A stretch of DNA of 64,000 nt from Microbacterium trichothecenolyticum (lineage in GTDB: Bacteria; Actinomycetota; Actinomycetes; Actinomycetales; Microbacteriaceae): assembly GCF_000956465.1 (NCBI RefSeq), contig NZ_JYJA01000041.1, positions 1-64,000 of the forward strand, read 5' to 3'. Below the pieces are notes generated by a model. It had not been told where the DNA came from. It did not search any database and saw only the letters and a program-made list of their open reading frames with translations. Within the stretch, counting starts at the first letter, position 1. Each line of letters opens with the position of its first letter. A program made the translations under genes and the position numbers. Positions 44,706 through 53,190 of the stretch are shown one piece after another.

Positions 44706-45494
44706 TTAGGCGAGGGCGGCGAGCGCGACGTCCGCGCGGTCGGTGACGATGCCGTCGACGCCCATCTCGACCAGCCTGACCATGTCGTCGGGGGCGTTCA
44801 CGGTCCACACGTGCACCTCGACGTCGTGCCGGTGCGCCGCCGCGACGAGCCGAGGTTTGACGATGCGCAGGCGGCCTTGTCGCTCGGGGACCTGGAGCGC
44901 GTCGATGCCGGCCAGAGCCCGCGCGACCAGCCGATCCGAGCGCGCCGACACGGCGGCCAGCACGCGTCCGATGGTGCCGCGGCCACCGGAGGTGGCGGGA
45001 CGGATGCTGCGCCCCGACGCCTCGCCCACGGCCCGCGCCGCGCCCAGCGCGGCGCGGCGCCGTTCGTCCGAGAAGCTCGTCACGAGCACCCGGTCGGCGA
45101 ACGGCGCGATCGCGGTGCCGACGGCGGTCGCGGCATCCGTCGCCTTCACGTCGAGGTTGAACCTCACGGTCGGGAAGGCGTTCAGGGCCTGCGCCAGCGT
45201 GATGAGCCCACCCCGCGCTGCCATCAGGTGCTCGAGCTCGCGCACCGTCACATCGGAGATCCGCCGCGGGTCGCCGGTCACGCGCGACAGGTCGTCATCG
45301 TGGAACAGGACGACGACACCGTCCGCGGTACGGTGGCAGTCCGACTCGACGTAGTGCGCCCCGGCCGAGTGCGCCGCGGCGACCGCCGCGAAGGAATTCT
45401 CGACGATGCCGGCGCGGGCGGCATCGGGCGTCACTAGGCCTCGGTGGGCGAGGACGCGCGGCGTCGCGACGCCCTCGAACCAGGGGTGGGTCAC
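44706..45494 (-). CDS. Glycerophosphodiester phosphodiesterase
   Basis: A 262-residue GDPD TIM barrel. It cleaves glycerophosphodiesters from phospholipid turnover to glycerol-3-phosphate and an alcohol. LAHRGLVTPD and ENSFAAVAAA open the domain; HYVESDCHRTADGVVVLFHDDDLSRVTG holds the catalytic His and metal residues (in parts). The GTG overlaps the SPFH stop (GTGA), making this the last gene of an NfeD-SPFH-GDPD operon. No signal peptide is present, so it acts inside the cell. Confidence 0.9.
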   Translation of the reverse strand: MTHPWFEGVATPRVLAHRGLVTPDAARAGIVENSFAAVAAAHSAGAHYVESDCHRTADGVVVLFHDDDLSRVTGDPRRISDVTVRELEHLMAARGGLITLAQALNAFPTVRFNLDVKATDAATAVGTAIAPFADRVLVTSFSDERRRAALGAARAVGEASGRSIRPATSGGRGTIGRVLAAVSARSDRLVARALAGIDALQVPERQGRLRIVKPRLVAAAHRHDVEVHVWTVNAPDDMVRLVEMGVDGIVTDRADVALAALA

Positions 45495-46477
45495 GGGGTG
45501 GGCGGGGTGACAGCGGGCGGCGGTCCGCCGGGCGCGGGTCCTCCTGCGGCAGACGCGCGACCCTTGGCCGCGGCATCCGTCATCACGCCCGCGAAGGAGC
45601 CCGTCAGGCCCTTGAGCGCCTCGGTGAACTCGCTCGGGATGATCCAGAGCTTGCTCGATGCGCTGTCGGCGATCTTCGGGAGCGTCTGCAGGTACTGGTA
45701 CGCCAGCAGCTTGTCGTCGGGGTTGCCGGAGTGGATGGCGTCGAACACGGTCTGGATCGCTTCGGCCTCACCCTGGGCGCGGAGGACAGCGGCCTGCTTG
45801 TCGCCCTCTGCCTTGAGGATCTCGGCCTGCCTTCGGCCCTCGGCTTCGAGGATCTGGGACTGCTTGGAGCCCTCCGCGGTGAGGATCGTGGCGCGACGCT
45901 CGCGCTCGGCGCGCATCTGCTTCTCCATCGAGTCCTGGATCGAGTGCGGCGGATCGATGGCCTTGAGCTCGACGCGGGAGACGCGGATGCCCCATTTGCC
46001 GGTGGCCTCGTCGAGGACCACGCGCAGCTGGCCGTTGATGTTGTCGCGGCTCGTCAGCGCTTCCTCGAGGTTCAGCCCGCCGACGACGTTGCGGAGCGTG
46101 GTCGTCGTCAACTGCTCGACGGCGCCCAGGTAGTTCGCGATCTCGTACGTCGCTGCGCGGGCGTCGGTCACCTGGAAGTAGACAACCGTGTCGATCGAGA
46201 CGACGAGGTTGTCCTCGGTGATCACCGGCTGCGGCGGGAACGACACGACCTGCTCGCGCATGTCGAGCAGTGGTCGCAGGCGGTCGATGAAAGGGACGAG
46301 CAGGTTCAGCCCGGGGGTGAGCGTCTTGTGGTACCGGCCCAGGCGCTCGACGACGCCGGCGCTGGCCTGCGGGATGATCCGGATGGACCGGAAGATGACG
46401 ACGAGCACGAAGATGAAGACGGCGATCGCGAGGATCCACCCGATCGCCGTGGGGATGGCCGAGGTGAAGTCGTTCAT
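45491..46477 (-). CDS. SPFH/Band 7 (slipin-like) membrane protein
   Basis: 328 residues. One N-terminal helix (WILAIAVFIFVLVVIF) precedes the SPFH domain with ASAGVVERLGRYHKTLTPG and FPPQPVITEDNLVVSIDTVVYF (in parts). A coiled-coil rich in AEG repeats (LEAEGRRQAEILKAEGDKQA) drives oligomerisation. A Pro/Ala tail follows. Such proteins organise membrane microdomains or bind membrane proteases, usually with an NfeD partner, which is the overlapping upstream gene here (ATGA). Confidence 0.9.
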   Translation of the reverse strand: MNDFTSAIPTAIGWILAIAVFIFVLVVIFRSIRIIPQASAGVVERLGRYHKTLTPGLNLLVPFIDRLRPLLDMREQVVSFPPQPVITEDNLVVSIDTVVYFQVTDARAATYEIANYLGAVEQLTTTTLRNVVGGLNLEEALTSRDNINGQLRVVLDEATGKWGIRVSRVELKAIDPPHSIQDSMEKQMRAERERRATILTAEGSKQSQILEAEGRRQAEILKAEGDKQAAVLRAQGEAEAIQTVFDAIHSGNPDDKLLAYQYLQTLPKIADSASSKLWIIPSEFTEALKGLTGSFAGVMTDAAAKGRASAAGGPAPGGPPPAVTPPTP

Positions 46478-46968
46478 GCGAGCGGGTCCTCCGGTGCGGG
46501 GGTGAGCGGGTCGGGGGAGTCGGAGCGGACGATCGCGGTCGCGCCGTCGATGCGGCTGACGCGCACCCGGGCTCCGGGCTCGAGGTCGCCGGCCTCGGAG
46601 CGCGCGGTCCAGACGTCGCCGTTGGCGAGTTTGACCTGACCGCCATGCGCGCCGACCGACGAGACGACCGTGCCGCCCAGGCCGATGAGGGCGTCGACGT
46701 TCGACGGCGTCGGATCCTCTCCGCGGCGCAATCGTCGCAGCAGAGGCGGACGCAGCAGGAGAACGAGGGCGGCGGCGACGCCGGCGGCGATGATCACCTG
46801 GAGCCAGATCGGAGCGCCGAGCAGGTCGGTGACCAGGCCCGCGAGTCCGCCGATGCTGAGCATCAGGAATGTGAAGTCGAGCGTCAGCATCTCGATCACG
46901 AGGAAGACCAGGATCAGCACGAGCCAGCCGATCCATGCCCACTGTTCGACGACCTCGATGAGCTCCAC
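46474..46968 (-). CDS. NfeD-family membrane protein
   Basis: 164 residues of the short NfeD type. Three membrane helices (about 8-80) are followed by a C-terminal OB-fold (VGAHGGQVKLANGDVWTARS), the domain that partners SPFH proteins. There is no N-terminal protease domain. The GTG at 46968 has GAGGAGG 6 nt upstream and a TAGGTT -10 further on. It heads the NfeD-SPFH-GDPD operon and is divergent from an SDR gene. Confidence 0.87.
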   Translation of the reverse strand: MELIEVVEQWAWIGWLVLILVFLVIEMLTLDFTFLMLSIGGLAGLVTDLLGAPIWLQVIIAAGVAAALVLLLRPPLLRRLRRGEDPTPSNVDALIGLGGTVVSSVGAHGGQVKLANGDVWTARSEAGDLEPGARVRVSRIDGATAIVRSDSPDPLTPAPEDPLA

Positions 46969-46998
46969 GGTGCGCCTCCTCAGCTCGAACCTAGCAGG

Positions 46999-47004
46999 TA
47001 GGGT
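46999..47004 (+). promoter_or_regulatory. Leaderless -10 box, SDR
   Basis: TAGGGT, 6 nt before the GTG at 47011. Confidence 0.5.
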
Positions 47005-47010
47005 CTACAC

Positions 47011-47784
47011 GTGACTCAGACTCTGACCCCGCTTCCCGAGAGCTCGCTGAGCGGCAAGACCGCCCTCGTGACGGGTTCGTCCCGCGGCATCGGCGCCGAC
47101 ACGGCCCGCTACCTCGCACAGGCCGGAGCGAACGTCGTCATCAACTACCGCAACAAGGCTCCGCGCGCCGAGAAGCTCGCCGGCGAGCTGCGCGAGCTGG
47201 GCGTCCAGGTGCTCGTGGTCGGTGCCGACCTCACCGATCCCGCCTCGGTCCAGGCGATGTTCGACGAGGTCGCGAGCACGTTCGGCTCGCTCGAGATCCT
47301 CGTGCTCAACGCGTCGGGCGGCATGGAGTCGGGCATGGCCGAGGATTACGCGCTCCTGCTTAACCGCGACGCGCAGGTGAACGTGCTCGAGACCGCGCTG
47401 CCCCTGCTCGGCGACGGCTCGCGCGTCGTGTTCGTCACGAGCCACCAGGCCCACTTCATCCGCACGACCCCGACGATGCCGGAGTATGAGCCGGTCGCGC
47501 TGTCCAAGCGCGCCGGCGAGGACGCCCTGCGCGAGCGCATCCCCGCTCTCACCGAGCGCGGTGTCGAGTTCGTCGTCGTCTCCGGCGACATGATCGAGGG
47601 CACCATCACGGCGACGCTGCTCGAGCGGGCCAACCCGGGCGCGATCGCCGCCCGCCGTGAGGACGCGGGCAAGCTCTACAACGTGTCGGAGTTCGCCGCC
47701 GAGGTCGCGCAGGCGGCGCTGGACCCGGTGCCGGCCGACAACACCCGACTCGTCGGCGACGTCTCGTCGTTCGGGACGGAGTGA
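47011..47784 (+). CDS. Short-chain dehydrogenase/reductase
   Basis: A 257-residue SDR. ALVTGSSRGIGADTARYLAQ is the nucleotide site at about residues 14-33 and LVLNASGG replaces the usual NNAG. After FVTSHQAHFIRT there is EYEPVALSKRAGE in place of a clear YxxxK, so the catalytic tyrosine is doubtful and the protein may be an atypical or inactive SDR. It lies 4 nt before an S9 peptidase and is probably co-transcribed with it. Confidence 0.78.
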   Translation: MTQTLTPLPESSLSGKTALVTGSSRGIGADTARYLAQAGANVVINYRNKAPRAEKLAGELRELGVQVLVVGADLTDPASVQAMFDEVASTFGSLEILVLNASGGMESGMAEDYALLLNRDAQVNVLETALPLLGDGSRVVFVTSHQAHFIRTTPTMPEYEPVALSKRAGEDALRERIPALTERGVEFVVVSGDMIEGTITATLLERANPGAIAARREDAGKLYNVSEFAAEVAQAALDPVPADNTRLVGDVSSFGTE

Positions 47785-47788
47785 GCCG

Positions 47789-49768
47789 ATGAAGGCGAAC
47801 GACATCGAGACCCTCGTCTCGGTCGGGCGTCCCGAGATCGCCGCCGACGGCTCGTTCGCCGTCTTCGCGACCTCGCGCCCGGACATCGCTGCCAACCGCA
47901 ACGTCGGCCAGGTGTGGCGCGTCGATCTGCCCGACGGCACGCCGCGCCGTCTCACGCGCGGCACCGCCGACGGCGCCCCGAAGCTCTCGCCCGACGCGAC
48001 GCGCATCGCGTTCGTGCGCGGCGACGCCAAGGGCAAGCCGCAGGTGCACGTGGTCGCCGCGGCCGGCGGCGAGCCGGTGCAGGCGACCGACGCGGTGCTG
48101 GGCGTCGAGGACTTCGCCTGGTCGCCCGACGGCGCGAGCATCGCATTCGTCGCGCGCGTGCCCGAGAAGGGCCGCTACGGCAGCGTGGAGGGATTGGATG
48201 CCGCGGCCGAGGCGCCGCGGCACATCACCGGCGTGCGCTGGCACGCGAACGGCCTCGGCTACATCGGCGACCGCCCCGCCCACGTCTTCGTGATCGCCGC
48301 TCCCGCAGTGGACGCCGAGCCGTTCTACGAGCCCGCATCCGCGGTGCGCCCCGATGACGAGACGCCGCCCAAGAAGACGCTGGTCGCCGCCGAGGCGCGC
48401 CAGCTGACGGAGGGCGCGGCATCCCACGGCGGGGTCGTCTTCACCGCCGACGGACGCGAGATCCTCACCGTCCCCGACGAGATCGAGTCGGACCGTCGTG
48501 ATCTGCGCGACCGCATCATCGCCCTCGCGGTGGACGGTTCCGGGCAGCGCGAGGTGCTCGGAACCGATGCGGGCATCGCGATCTACGAAGCGGTCGTCTC
48601 GCCGGACGGCACGATCGCCCTCCTCGCGCACGAGGTCGGCGACGGCGTGGACTTCATCGCCCCCGGCGTCGGACTGTGGCTCGTCGGGCACAGCGGCGCC
48701 AGGCGCGTCACCGACGCCGATGCGCTGAACCTCGGCGAGGGGCACCTTCGGGTGGACGGCGAGGGCTTCCTCGTGCAGGATGCCGCACGCGGTCGCGTGC
48801 GACTCCTGCGGGTCACGCGTGACGGCGGGGTCACAGAGCTCCTCGGCGGAGACGTCGAGGTCGGCGGTCACGCCACCGGTGGCGGCCGCATCGTGGCAGC
48901 GGTGTCCCAGCCCGACTCGTTCGGCGAACTCGTGCTCATCGAGGACGGTGCCGCGCGGACGCTGACCGCGTTCGGGGCTCGGGCCGTAGCATCCGGCATC
49001 GCCCTTCCGCGGGAGCTGACGGTCACCGGTCGCGACGGCTACCCGGTGCACGGGTGGGTCGCGACGCCGGAGGGCGAGGGTCCGTTCCCGGTCATCCTGC
49101 AGATCCACGGCGGACCCTTCGCCTCGTACGGGGTGCACCTGTTCGACGAGACGCAGGTGCTGGTCGATGCGGGCTACGCAGTCGTCTACTCCAATCCCCG
49201 CGGATCCGCGGGCTACGGGCGGGCGCATGGGCGCAGCATCCGTCAGCAGATGGGCACCGTCGACTTCGCCGACGTCATCGACTTCCTCGAGGGGGCGATC
49301 GCGGACGACACGCGCCTGGACGGAGAACGGGTCGGCGTGCAGGGCGGCTCGTACGGCGGATACCTCACCGCGTGGGTCATCGCGCACGACCACCGGTTCG
49401 CCGGGGCGATCGTGGAGCGCGGCTTCCTCGAGCCGCTCTCGTTCCAGGGAACGAGCGACATCGGCTCGTTCTTCGGCGACGAGTACGTCGGCGTCTCGGT
49501 GGAGGACATCGCGCGGCAGAGCCCCATGGCCGTTGTCGGCCAGGTCACGACCCCGACCCTGGTCATGCACTCCGAGCTCGATTTCCGCTGCCCGCTGGAG
49601 CAGGCGACGCGTTACTACTCGGCGCTCAAGCGCCAGGGGACCGAGGCCGAACTGCTGGTGTTCCCCGGAGAGAACCACGAGCTCACGCGCGCCGGTCAGC
49701 CGCGGCACCGCGTCCAGCGCTTCGACGCGGTGTTGGACTGGTGGAACCGGCACCTGCCCGTCGGCTGA
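47789..49768 (+). CDS. S9-family prolyl oligopeptidase-like peptidase
   Basis: 659 residues. The N-terminal seven-bladed beta-propeller (about 1-410) contains WD40-like repeats (WSPDGASIAF). The C-terminal alpha/beta hydrolase domain has Ser in GGSYGGYLTAW, Asp in HSELDFRCP and His in PGENHELTR, a complete triad. It resembles acylaminoacyl-peptidase/DPP-type enzymes acting on short peptides. There is no signal peptide, so it is cytosolic. The ATG at 47789 is placed 4 nt after the SDR stop. Confidence 0.88.
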   Translation: MKANDIETLVSVGRPEIAADGSFAVFATSRPDIAANRNVGQVWRVDLPDGTPRRLTRGTADGAPKLSPDATRIAFVRGDAKGKPQVHVVAAAGGEPVQATDAVLGVEDFAWSPDGASIAFVARVPEKGRYGSVEGLDAAAEAPRHITGVRWHANGLGYIGDRPAHVFVIAAPAVDAEPFYEPASAVRPDDETPPKKTLVAAEARQLTEGAASHGGVVFTADGREILTVPDEIESDRRDLRDRIIALAVDGSGQREVLGTDAGIAIYEAVVSPDGTIALLAHEVGDGVDFIAPGVGLWLVGHSGARRVTDADALNLGEGHLRVDGEGFLVQDAARGRVRLLRVTRDGGVTELLGGDVEVGGHATGGGRIVAAVSQPDSFGELVLIEDGAARTLTAFGARAVASGIALPRELTVTGRDGYPVHGWVATPEGEGPFPVILQIHGGPFASYGVHLFDETQVLVDAGYAVVYSNPRGSAGYGRAHGRSIRQQMGTVDFADVIDFLEGAIADDTRLDGERVGVQGGSYGGYLTAWVIAHDHRFAGAIVERGFLEPLSFQGTSDIGSFFGDEYVGVSVEDIARQSPMAVVGQVTTPTLVMHSELDFRCPLEQATRYYSALKRQGTEAELLVFPGENHELTRAGQPRHRVQRFDAVLDWWNRHLPVG

Positions 49769-49786
49769 TCCGATCACAGGCACGAG

Positions 49787-49818
49787 TCGGCCCCGGGAGC
49801 TTCCGCTCCCGGGGCCGA
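49787..49818. terminator. Strong hairpin between convergent genes
   Basis: TCGGCCCCGGGAGC ttcc GCTCCCGGGGCCGA: a perfect 14-bp stem with a TTCC loop. Confidence 0.75.
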
Positions 49819-49836
49819 TGACGTTTCCGTCGCGGA

Positions 49837-50394
49837 TCAGATGTCGCCCTTGAAGGTGAAGGCGCGGACGACGTTGATCACACCGAGCACGACCAGCGAG
49901 ATGCCGAGGATCCACCAGAGGATCGCGACACCCCAGACCGGCGCGAAGAGCACGACGATACCGGCGATGATGCTCAGGATGGCGAAGAAGATCGACCAGC
50001 CCTTCGACGACGCGTCTCCGAGCGTCGACAGCGCCACGATGCCTTCGACGATCCACATGATTCCGATGAGGATGCCGAGGAACAGCGCGAGCCACGCGGT
50101 GGTCTGACCGAGGTTGAAGAGGGCGACGACACCGGCGATGATGAACAGGATGCCGAGCGCGATGTGGCCGACGCGAGCCCAGCCGCCCTTGGTCTTCGAG
50201 AAGATCCCGAGACCGGCGTAGACCAGGCCGGCGGCGATCGCGTAGATCGCGATGATCGCGGTGATGACCGCGGCGGTCTTGCCCGGCCAGACCAGGATCA
50301 GGATGCCGACGATGATGGCGAGGACGCCGCCGACGCCGAGCGCCGTGCGGATTCCGTTGACGGCCGACTTCTCGGCTTCGGATGCAGTGGACAT
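49837..50394 (-). CDS. HdeD/DUF308-family membrane protein
   Basis: 185 residues with six predicted membrane helices in DUF308 repeats (GILILVWPGKTAAVITAIIA and similar WPG-like turns). E. coli HdeD has a role in acid tolerance, but the actinobacterial members are uncharacterised. The ATG at 50394 is favoured over the longer frame; GAAAGG precedes it. It has an AT-richer promoter region (TAAGCT near 50440 on the minus strand). It is monocistronic, bounded by a strong terminator. Confidence 0.82.
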   Translation of the reverse strand: MSTASEAEKSAVNGIRTALGVGGVLAIIVGILILVWPGKTAAVITAIIAIYAIAAGLVYAGLGIFSKTKGGWARVGHIALGILFIIAGVVALFNLGQTTAWLALFLGILIGIMWIVEGIVALSTLGDASSKGWSIFFAILSIIAGIVVLFAPVWGVAILWWILGISLVVLGVINVVRAFTFKGDI

Positions 50395-50518
50395 GAGGGG
50401 CCTTTCTGAGAGTTCCCTGTACGTGGTGCGGCTAAAGCTTAGACCCCACATCGAACTTGCAAGCGACCGTGAAACGTGTGTTGCCCGATGCCCATCGCCT
50501 TCGCGGCCCGCAGCGCGC

Positions 50519-50549
50519 TAGCGTGAGCGTGCGTGACCGTGAGCGTGCG
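50519..50549 (+). promoter_or_regulatory. Promoter and leader repeat of the Mo-enzyme operon
   Basis: TAGCGT (50519-50524) is a -10 candidate. The 12-mer CGTGAGCGTGCG occurs at 50522-50533 and again at 50538-50549, in the predicted leader. It may be an operator or chance in GC-rich DNA. Confidence 0.3.
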
Positions 50550-50581
50550 CGCCCGGTGTGGCGTGCAGGAGGAGGGTTTCG

Positions 50582-51175
50582 ATGGCCGTCGTGTCGAGAG
50601 GATTCGGAGCGCGTCGCCGCGAGAGCGATCCGCGACTGCCGCCCGGGCAGTACCTGACGGAGGACTTCCCGGTGCTGTCGGCCGGGCCGACGCCGCGGAT
50701 AGAGCAGGACGACTGGCGCTTCGGCATCCGCACCGAGGGTGGCGACGCGGTCTCGTGGACGTGGGACGAGTTCATGGCCCTGCCGATCGAGGACGTCGAC
50801 ACCGACATCCACTGCGTGACGCGATGGTCGAAGCTCGGCACGTCCTGGCGCGGCGTGTCGCTGGACACTCTGCTCGACACGGTCGAGACCGACGCCGAGT
50901 ACGCGATGGCGCACTCCTACGGCGGCTACACGACCAACGTGCCGATGGAGGACCTGCTCGGCGGCAAGGCGTGGGTCGCGTTCGAGTTCGAGGGCGAGCC
51001 GCTCGACCCCGAGCACGGCGGGCCGGCACGGCTGCTTGTACCGCACCTGTACTTCTGGAAGAGCGCCAAGTGGGTGCGCGGGCTCACGCTCATGCAGGAC
51101 GACGAGCCCGGATTCTGGGAGCAGAACGGCTACAACATGCACGGCGATCCGTGGACCGAGGAGCGGTATTGGTGA
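50582..51175 (+). CDS. Sulfite-oxidase-fold molybdopterin oxidoreductase
   Basis: A 197-residue single Mo-cofactor domain. The expected Mo-ligand cysteine is Cys78 in DIHCVTRWS, followed by WRGVSLDTLL and HSYGGYTTNVP, as in YedY/MsrP-like members. There is no haem or dimerisation domain and no Tat signal, so unlike MsrP it appears cytoplasmic. AGGAGGAGGG lies 5 nt before the ATG. It overlaps a flavin reductase gene (GTGA), a likely electron donor. The substrate is unknown. Confidence 0.85.
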   Translation: MAVVSRGFGARRRESDPRLPPGQYLTEDFPVLSAGPTPRIEQDDWRFGIRTEGGDAVSWTWDEFMALPIEDVDTDIHCVTRWSKLGTSWRGVSLDTLLDTVETDAEYAMAHSYGGYTTNVPMEDLLGGKAWVAFEFEGEPLDPEHGGPARLLVPHLYFWKSAKWVRGLTLMQDDEPGFWEQNGYNMHGDPWTEERYW

Positions 51176-51897
51176 CGGTCGGCGGCTGGCGGCCCGGCCG
51201 CGTCGTCGAGGCGCTGCCCGCGACACCCTCGGCGCGCATCCTGCGCCTTCAGGTCCCGGGGTGGCCGGGCAACACGGCGGGCCAGCACGTCGACATCCGG
51301 CTCACCGCGGAGGACGGCTACCAGGCGGTGCGGTCGTATTCGCTCGGCTCGTACGGCCCTGCCGAGACGATCGAGCTGGCGGTCGACGAGATCCCCGACG
51401 GTGAGGTGTCGCCGTATCTCGTGGAGGACGTGCTGCCCGGAGACGAACTCGAGGTCAAGGGACCCCTCGGGGGCTACTTCGTGTGGCGACCCGGGGGAGA
51501 GGCGCCCGTGCAGCTCATCGCCGGCGGGTCGGGCATCGTGCCGCTGATGGCGATGGTGCGGGCTGCGACGGATGCCGGAGCTGCAGCATCCGTCCGCCTG
51601 CTCTACTCCGTCCGCACCGCGGCAGACGCGATATATCGCGATGAGCTCGATGGGCTCGCCGGAAACGGGGGAGTGGGGGTCACGTGGCGGTACACCCGCG
51701 CGGCGCCCGACGGGTGGACGGATCCGGTCGGGCGGCTGGACGACGACGCACTGCGCGCCGCGACCTGGGAGCCGGGGCGGGAGCCGATCGTGTACGTGTG
51801 CGGACCCACGGGGTTCGTCGAGCACGTCGCCGACGCGCTCGTCGGGTTGGGCCATCCGGCCGCCCGGATCAGGACCGAACGCTTCGGAGGTGCATGA
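51172..51897 (+). CDS. FAD/NAD(P)H ferredoxin reductase-type protein
   Basis: 241 residues of the FNR fold. The FAD site RSYSLGS and the flavin-proximal GPLGGYFVW precede the NAD(P)H-binding half with LIAGGSGIVPLMAM, LLYSVRT and YVCGPTGFVEHVADAL. There is no iron-sulfur domain. The GTG overlaps the molybdoenzyme stop, and the next gene overlaps this stop as ATGATG. Expected role: pass electrons from NAD(P)H to or from the Mo protein, perhaps through the small CxxC protein. A dyad of the GACGGATGC motif lies within the gene. Confidence 0.87.
   Translation: MTVGGWRPGRVVEALPATPSARILRLQVPGWPGNTAGQHVDIRLTAEDGYQAVRSYSLGSYGPAETIELAVDEIPDGEVSPYLVEDVLPGDELEVKGPLGGYFVWRPGGEAPVQLIAGGSGIVPLMAMVRAATDAGAAASVRLLYSVRTAADAIYRDELDGLAGNGGVGVTWRYTRAAPDGWTDPVGRLDDDALRAATWEPGREPIVYVCGPTGFVEHVADALVGLGHPAARIRTERFGGA
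51567..51594. repeat. GACGGATGC dyad inside the reductase gene
   Basis: GACGGATGC (51567-51575) faces GCATCCGTC (51586-51594) across 10 nt, in coding sequence. Confidence 0.6.
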
Positions 51898-52166
51898 TGC
51901 GTGCCGAGAACGCCGCGAGCGTCGTCGACGGCAATGCCGCGGCGGGGATGCTGTGGGACGTGTTCGACGCGGACGTCACCGCGCTGGTGGGCGTGTGCGG
52001 CGGCTGCGGCGATGCCTCACCGGTCGCCGCGGCCGTCGTGGAACTCGACGAGACGGCGGCGATCGTCCGCTGCCGAGCCTGCACCCACACGCTCTTCACG
52101 GTGCTGCGCGACGGGGACGGGACGCGGCTCGTGCTGGGCATGCTGCACGAGATCGTGCGTCCGTAG
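51897..52166 (+). CDS. DUF6510-like CxxC-CxxC small protein
   Basis: 89 residues. An N-terminal conserved-looking VVDGNAAAGMLWDVFDADVT is followed by Cys34-x2-Cys37 (GVCGGCG) and Cys59-x2-Cys62 (RCRACTH), a zinc-ribbon or rubredoxin-like knuckle pair. GGAGG lies 6 nt before ATG 51897; ATG 51894 is only 3 nt away. As the third gene of the Mo-oxidoreductase operon it may bind iron as an electron shuttle, or zinc as a structural or regulatory partner. The function is not established. Confidence 0.8.
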   Translation: MRAENAASVVDGNAAAGMLWDVFDADVTALVGVCGGCGDASPVAAAVVELDETAAIVRCRACTHTLFTVLRDGDGTRLVLGMLHEIVRP

Positions 52167-52180
52167 CCCGGCGAGGCGGA

Positions 52181-53101
52181 TCAGCCGAGCAGCAGCGTGA
52201 CCAGGATCAGCACCGGAACGCAGCCGATCGTCGTGAGGAACACGGTGTCGCGCGAGATCGTCTCTCCGACGTCGTACCGCTGCGAGTAGTTGAACACGTT
52301 CTGCGCTGTCGGGAGCGCGGCGAGCACCGTCACGATGAGCACGTCGTGCGCCGAGAGGCCGAACACGAACTCGGCGACCGCCCAGGCGATCACCGGCATC
52401 GCGATGAGCTTGAGGGTCGTCGCGAGGACGATGTCGCGTCGGCGCCCGGACGCGCCGAGCACGCGCTGCCCGTGCAGCGAGATGCCGTAGGCGATCAGGA
52501 GGATCGGCACGCACGCGTTCGCGATGAGCATCGCCGGCTCCATCACGACCGGCGGCAGTTCGATCCCCAGCACCGAGACGAGTGTGCCCAGCACCGAGCC
52601 CACCACGATCGGGTTGGTCGCCACCCGGACCACGGCCCGCCAGAGGGATGCGCGCGCGGTGGTGACGGCATCCAGGATCGCCATCGTGATCGGGGTGAAC
52701 ACAAGCAGCTGCATGAGGATCACCGGCGCGGGATACGCTGCGCTGCCGAGGAGATACAGCGACAGCGGGATGCCGATGTTGTTCGAGTTGACCTGACCCG
52801 CGCTGAGGGCGCCGATCACGGTGTCGCCGGCGGAGCGCCGCCAGATGAGACGGGCGACGACCGCGTAGACGAGGATGACCGCCACGGCCGCGATCGCCGA
52901 CACCGGGAGGAGCGCCGAGAACAGCGTGTGGACGTCGGCCTGCGCCAGCACCACGAACAGCAGGAACGGCGAGAGCACGAAGAAGGTCAGGCGCGCGAGC
53001 ACGGGACGTGCGTGCTCGCCGAGCAGGTCGATGCGACCGAGGATCCACCCCACGAGGATCGCCACGCCCACCACGACGAACCCGGTGAGCGACTCCAGCA
53101 T
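52181..53101 (-). CDS. AEC-family (auxin efflux carrier-like) transporter
   Basis: A 306-residue permease with about ten helices in two halves (GFVVVGVAILVGWILGRID at the start; LILVTLLLG at the end). The AEC/BART fold and the SAGQVNSNNIGIPLSLYLLG region match bacterial carriers for malonate, malate or other organic acids. No sensor or enzyme gene is linked that would name the substrate. It is convergent with the DUF6510 gene. Confidence 0.83.
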   Translation of the reverse strand: MLESLTGFVVVGVAILVGWILGRIDLLGEHARPVLARLTFFVLSPFLLFVVLAQADVHTLFSALLPVSAIAAVAVILVYAVVARLIWRRSAGDTVIGALSAGQVNSNNIGIPLSLYLLGSAAYPAPVILMQLLVFTPITMAILDAVTTARASLWRAVVRVATNPIVVGSVLGTLVSVLGIELPPVVMEPAMLIANACVPILLIAYGISLHGQRVLGASGRRRDIVLATTLKLIAMPVIAWAVAEFVFGLSAHDVLIVTVLAALPTAQNVFNYSQRYDVGETISRDTVFLTTIGCVPVLILVTLLLG

Positions 53102-53107
53102 GCTTCG

Positions 53108-53113
53108 AGCCTA
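53108..53113 (-). promoter_or_regulatory. Leaderless -10 box, AEC transporter
   Basis: TAGGCT on the minus strand, 6 nt before the ATG at 53101. Confidence 0.5.
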
Positions 53114-53190
53114 GGAAATCGTTCTCTGGGGAGCGAATCGCGCGTCACCGTCTGACAGACTGACTCCCGCCGAAATCAAGGGAGCAACGG

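Noticed and set aside
50522-50549. Functional tandem repeat upstream of the Mo operon
   Set aside because: A 12-bp repeat in two copies in GT-rich DNA is weak evidence; noted only with the promoter.
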